Positions 61,656 through 64,000 of a DNA stretch of 64,000 bases are shown here, in pieces; within the stretch, counting starts at the first letter, position 1; each line of letters opens with the position of its first letter. The stretch is from Chitinophaga sp. LS1 (lineage in GTDB: Bacteria > Bacteroidota > Bacteroidia > Chitinophagales > Chitinophagaceae): contig NZ_CP128362.1 of the NCBI RefSeq assembly GCF_034274695.1, positions 4,776,501 to 4,840,500 on the forward strand, read 5' to 3'. The position numbers were made by a program, and so were the translations under genes. Under the pieces are notes generated by a model, which was given only the letters and a program-made list of their open reading frames with translations, did no database searches and was not told where the DNA came from.

Positions 61656-62252
61656 ATGGAAAAGTATCCGGACAGCCAACTACTAGCATTCATTAAAACT
61701 GGGGATCAGCAGGCCTTCGCTGCATTGGTAAACAGGTATTGGGAAGAGCTGTATGCCCATATTCACGCCCGCCTGAAGCAGGAAGACGACACAAAAGACA
61801 TCCTACAGGAGATCTTCATCACCATTTGGAAAAAACGCGACACCATCACCCCCGACGAAAACGGTCGCCTTAGCAGCTACCTCTTCACCGCTGCCCGTTA
61901 CTGCATCATTGATCACTTCAGCCGTCCGCACACTCCCATATATAATGAAGAATTTTTTGCAGAAACAGTCCCTCAGCAAACCACCTTTTCCGCCATCGAA
62001 CTACTCGAAACAAAAGAGCTGGAACAACAGGTCAATGAAGCCCTGGACCGCATGCCAGACCGCCTTTGCCTGCCATATCGCCTGAGCCGCTACCAGCAAC
62101 TTTCTACCAGGGAAATTGCCCTGCGCCTTTCCCTCTCTGAACAGACCGTGAAAAATAATATTTCCATCACATTACGTTACCTCCGCACTTACCTGAAAGA
62201 GCAAAACGATATCGCCGGTATCGTCCTTATTATACTCTTCATAATTCCTTAA
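61656..62252 (+). CDS. ECF RNA polymerase sigma factor
   Basis: This encodes 198 residues from the ATG at 61656. Region 2 includes DDTKDILQEIFITIWKKRD, which binds core polymerase and the -10 element. Region 4 includes LSTREIALRLSLSEQTVKNNIS, the -35 HTH. A short hydrophobic C-terminal tail (AGIVLIILFIIP) is unusual and may touch the membrane. FecR and a SusC with STN domain follow directly, so this is the usual trans-envelope cell-surface signalling set in which the receptor, anti-sigma and sigma respond to a surface ligand. Confidence 0.93.
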   Translation: MEKYPDSQLLAFIKTGDQQAFAALVNRYWEELYAHIHARLKQEDDTKDILQEIFITIWKKRDTITPDENGRLSSYLFTAARYCIIDHFSRPHTPIYNEEFFAETVPQQTTFSAIELLETKELEQQVNEALDRMPDRLCLPYRLSRYQQLSTREIALRLSLSEQTVKNNISITLRYLRTYLKEQNDIAGIVLIILFIIP

Positions 62253-62300
62253 CATACTTCACCGGTACTTCTTTTTTGCTGAAGAGATGTATAGTATGTT

Positions 62301-63248
62301 ATGAGCAATCAACAGCTAAAATTCCTTTTATCCAGGTACCTGCAGGGCAAAGCTACACCTGCGGAAGCCGCACAGGTCGAAGCATGGTACGACTCTTTTA
62401 ATGAAACACCTTTATCTGCAAATGATAAAGCACGCCTGAAGGATGAAATAATTTCCAACGTATTACAGGAAATCAATCCACCTGCACGTGTGCGCAAACT
62501 ATACTGGTACGCTGCTGCCGCAGTATTCATTCTGCTGGGTTCCACGCTTTCTTTTTTTATCACTAAAAAGAAACCGCTCCTTCTTCATGCAGATCAATTG
62601 GTAAGCACACCTGCTGGCAGCAGAAAAACTATCCGCCTGCCCGATGGTACTGTCGTACAGTTGAATGCCGGTACCTCATTAGTGATTCCCGGTGATTTTG
62701 GTAGGAAAGACCGTACCATTACCCTCACCGGTGAAGCGTTTTTTACCGTTGCTACCGATGCCACACATCCATTTATTATCCATGCCGGACATATCCGGAC
62801 CACTGTATTGGGTACTTCCTTTAATATCCGCTCCTGGCCGGGAGAAGATACCTGGGCTATTGGTGTAAGTACTGGTAAGGTGAGGATCTCCAATGACGTG
62901 AACAACCAGGTCATGGCCGAATGTCTCACGGCGAATAAAGCCCTCATCCATCACATTGAAACCGGTACCTCCGACATTGCCGACACCGATGCCGGTATGC
63001 CGGGTGCATGGCGCAATAACATTTTTCATTTCAATAACAGCAGCATGGCAGAAATAGGGCAGGAGCTGCAACGACAATATAATATACCTGTCATCGTGAA
63101 TGGAGAAGGTAAGAACGGCGGGCATTACAAAATCAGTTTCTCGCGGGAACCGCTTACTAAAGTACTGAAAGTACTCGCCGGCCTGACCGGTATTACATAC
63201 ACAATTAAATCAGATCAGGTGATCATTCAAGTGCCAAAAACAAATTAA
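62301..63248 (+). CDS. FecR-family anti-sigma factor
   Basis: This encodes a 315-residue inner-membrane protein. The cytosolic N-terminal ~70 residues bind the sigma factor. A single membrane helix (LYWYAAAAVFILLGSTLSFF) follows. The periplasmic FecR domain has the segment PDGTVVQLNAGTSLVIP and LTGEAFFTVATD, and the C-terminal DUF4974 domain (about 240-312) contacts the receptor STN domain. It lies between the sigma gene and the receptor gene in one operon. Confidence 0.94.
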   Translation: MSNQQLKFLLSRYLQGKATPAEAAQVEAWYDSFNETPLSANDKARLKDEIISNVLQEINPPARVRKLYWYAAAAVFILLGSTLSFFITKKKPLLLHADQLVSTPAGSRKTIRLPDGTVVQLNAGTSLVIPGDFGRKDRTITLTGEAFFTVATDATHPFIIHAGHIRTTVLGTSFNIRSWPGEDTWAIGVSTGKVRISNDVNNQVMAECLTANKALIHHIETGTSDIADTDAGMPGAWRNNIFHFNNSSMAEIGQELQRQYNIPVIVNGEGKNGGHYKISFSREPLTKVLKVLAGLTGITYTIKSDQVIIQVPKTN

Positions 63249-63272
63249 AAAGGCGTATGCAGTACGAAAAAA

Positions 63273-63299
63273 GCCGGAAGTGGTTGCAACACTCCCGGC
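63273..63299 (+). promoter_or_regulatory. Stem-loop in front of the SusC gene
   Basis: GCCGGAAGTG pairs with CACTCCCGGC with one mismatch around a seven-base loop. It lies 70 bases upstream of the SusC ATG and is preceded by GAAAAAA. It resembles in position and in its AGCCGG...CCGGC arms the stem upstream of the SusC at 32473. Confidence 0.5.
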
Positions 63300-63368
63300 G
63301 GATAACGCACTGCTAACAGTACGTCACATTTTTAACGGATTCAACTCACATTAAAAACTACATCAAAG

Positions 63369-64000
63369 ATGCGAAAAATTTTCTCAGGTTATTACAACCT
63401 GTTTAAAAAGCTATTTACCCTGAAAATGAGACTAACGAGCTTTCTGATACTCTTTTCTTCGGTCATTTCCTTTGCAGCCACCGGCTCCGGCCAGTCTATG
63501 CACGAAGTGAAAGTCAGCCTCCAGGTCGATAACAGACCTATTAAGGAAGTGCTGGCCCTTATCGAAAAGCAATCTGCTTTTGTGATCGGGTACAACCAGG
63601 ACAATATTCCCGATAGTAGCAGGATCAGCTACCACGCGAATAATAAGTCAGTGAGCGATGTGCTCAAAGACATCCTCAATATTTACCCGGTGGTAGCCCG
63701 TCAGGTAAATGAGAAATATATCGTGCTGAACAAGGTATCCTACCATGAGAAATACCTGCTCATGCAACAGATCACTATCTCTGGTAAAGTAAGTGATAAA
63801 ACCACCGGCGAAATGCTGCCAGGCGTGAGCATTGCCATAAAAGGTACTTCTTCAGGAACCGCTACCGGTGTGGATGGTCAATTCTCCCTGCGTTTTCCGC
63901 AGGATCAGGAGCAGATCACTCTGGTGATCTATTCCCTGGGCTACAGGAAAATTGAAATCAACCTGACCCGCGACAAAGCCGGTGCCCCGCTTAACTTCCA
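63369..64000 (+). CDS. SusC/RagA-family TonB receptor with STN domain (5' part only)
   Basis: The reading frame runs from the ATG at 63369 to the window edge (210 codons). A long basic N-region precedes the signal peptide hydrophobic core (LTSFLILFSSVISFAA). An STN domain follows (about 45-125: VSLQVDNRPIKEVLALIEKQ and VSDVLKDILNIYP), which contacts FecR. A carboxypeptidase-regulatory-like domain then starts near ITISGKVSDKTTGEMLPGVS (about 138). The plug and barrel lie outside the window. Together with the sigma and FecR genes it forms a ligand-sensing transport system. Confidence 0.93.
   Translation, partial: MRKIFSGYYNLFKKLFTLKMRLTSFLILFSSVISFAATGSGQSMHEVKVSLQVDNRPIKEVLALIEKQSAFVIGYNQDNIPDSSRISYHANNKSVSDVLKDILNIYPVVARQVNEKYIVLNKVSYHEKYLLMQQITISGKVSDKTTGEMLPGVSIAIKGTSSGTATGVDGQFSLRFPQDQEQITLVIYSLGYRKIEINLTRDKAGAPLNF

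Overview
The window looks like a chromosomal segment of a Bacteroidota bacterium, most likely a Chitinophaga-type member of the Chitinophagaceae. The evidence is: SusC/SusD outer-membrane uptake genes, an ECF sigma/FecR/SusC signalling set, type IX secretion sorting domains (types A and B), LytTR/LytS two-component genes, several secreted glycoside hydrolases, and promoter boxes of the Bacteroidota form TAnnTTTG with TTTG about 19 bases upstream. No rRNA, tRNA or CRISPR array was seen.

Layout. 1-2.8 kb: the 3'-truncated end of map, then a scrap yard containing a GyrI-domain remnant, an IS5-type transposase head joined to the tail of an unknown protein with a coupled lipoprotein (toxin/immunity-like arrangement), domain V/VI of a group II intron, and a methyltransferase. 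2.8-7.5 kb: a minus-strand set of AraC regulator, NADPH:quinone-type oxidoreductase, SnoaL-like protein, SDR and Crp-type regulator. Four of its gene ends are followed by tandem repeats derived from, or abutting, those ends. 7.9-15.2 kb: GH31 glycosidase, AraC regulator, FAD monooxygenase, an unknown protein and a GH84 hexosaminidase. 15.4-31.9 kb: envelope and secreted proteins (YceI lipoprotein, T9SS type B adhesin, Dabb protein, TonB-type barrel), two two-component systems, an SDR, an MBL/double-rhodanese sulfur enzyme, an aldose epimerase and a 49-residue basic protein.

32.0-41.7 kb is the most striking part. A well-formed promoter drives a 24-codon leader ORF ending in three consecutive Cys codons, followed by a GC-rich hairpin and then an operon of SusC, SusD, sulfatase, two unannotated tiny membrane proteins and a sterol-desaturase-family hydroxylase. 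A phosphosulfolactate synthase follows nearby. The simplest reading is a cysteine/sulfur-responsive attenuator controlling scavenging of sulfate esters.

41.8-64.0 kb: aldo/keto reductase, S9 peptidase, a giant PQQ-type sugar dehydrogenase with CBM and T9SS modules, small envelope proteins, an AraC-controlled hydroxyproline-type catabolic operon (deaminase, semialdehyde dehydrogenase, permease), the ATP-grasp/alpha-E/transglutaminase cluster, a T9SS-exported metalloprotease-like protein, and finally sigma factor, FecR and the start of a SusC with an STN signalling domain that runs off the window.
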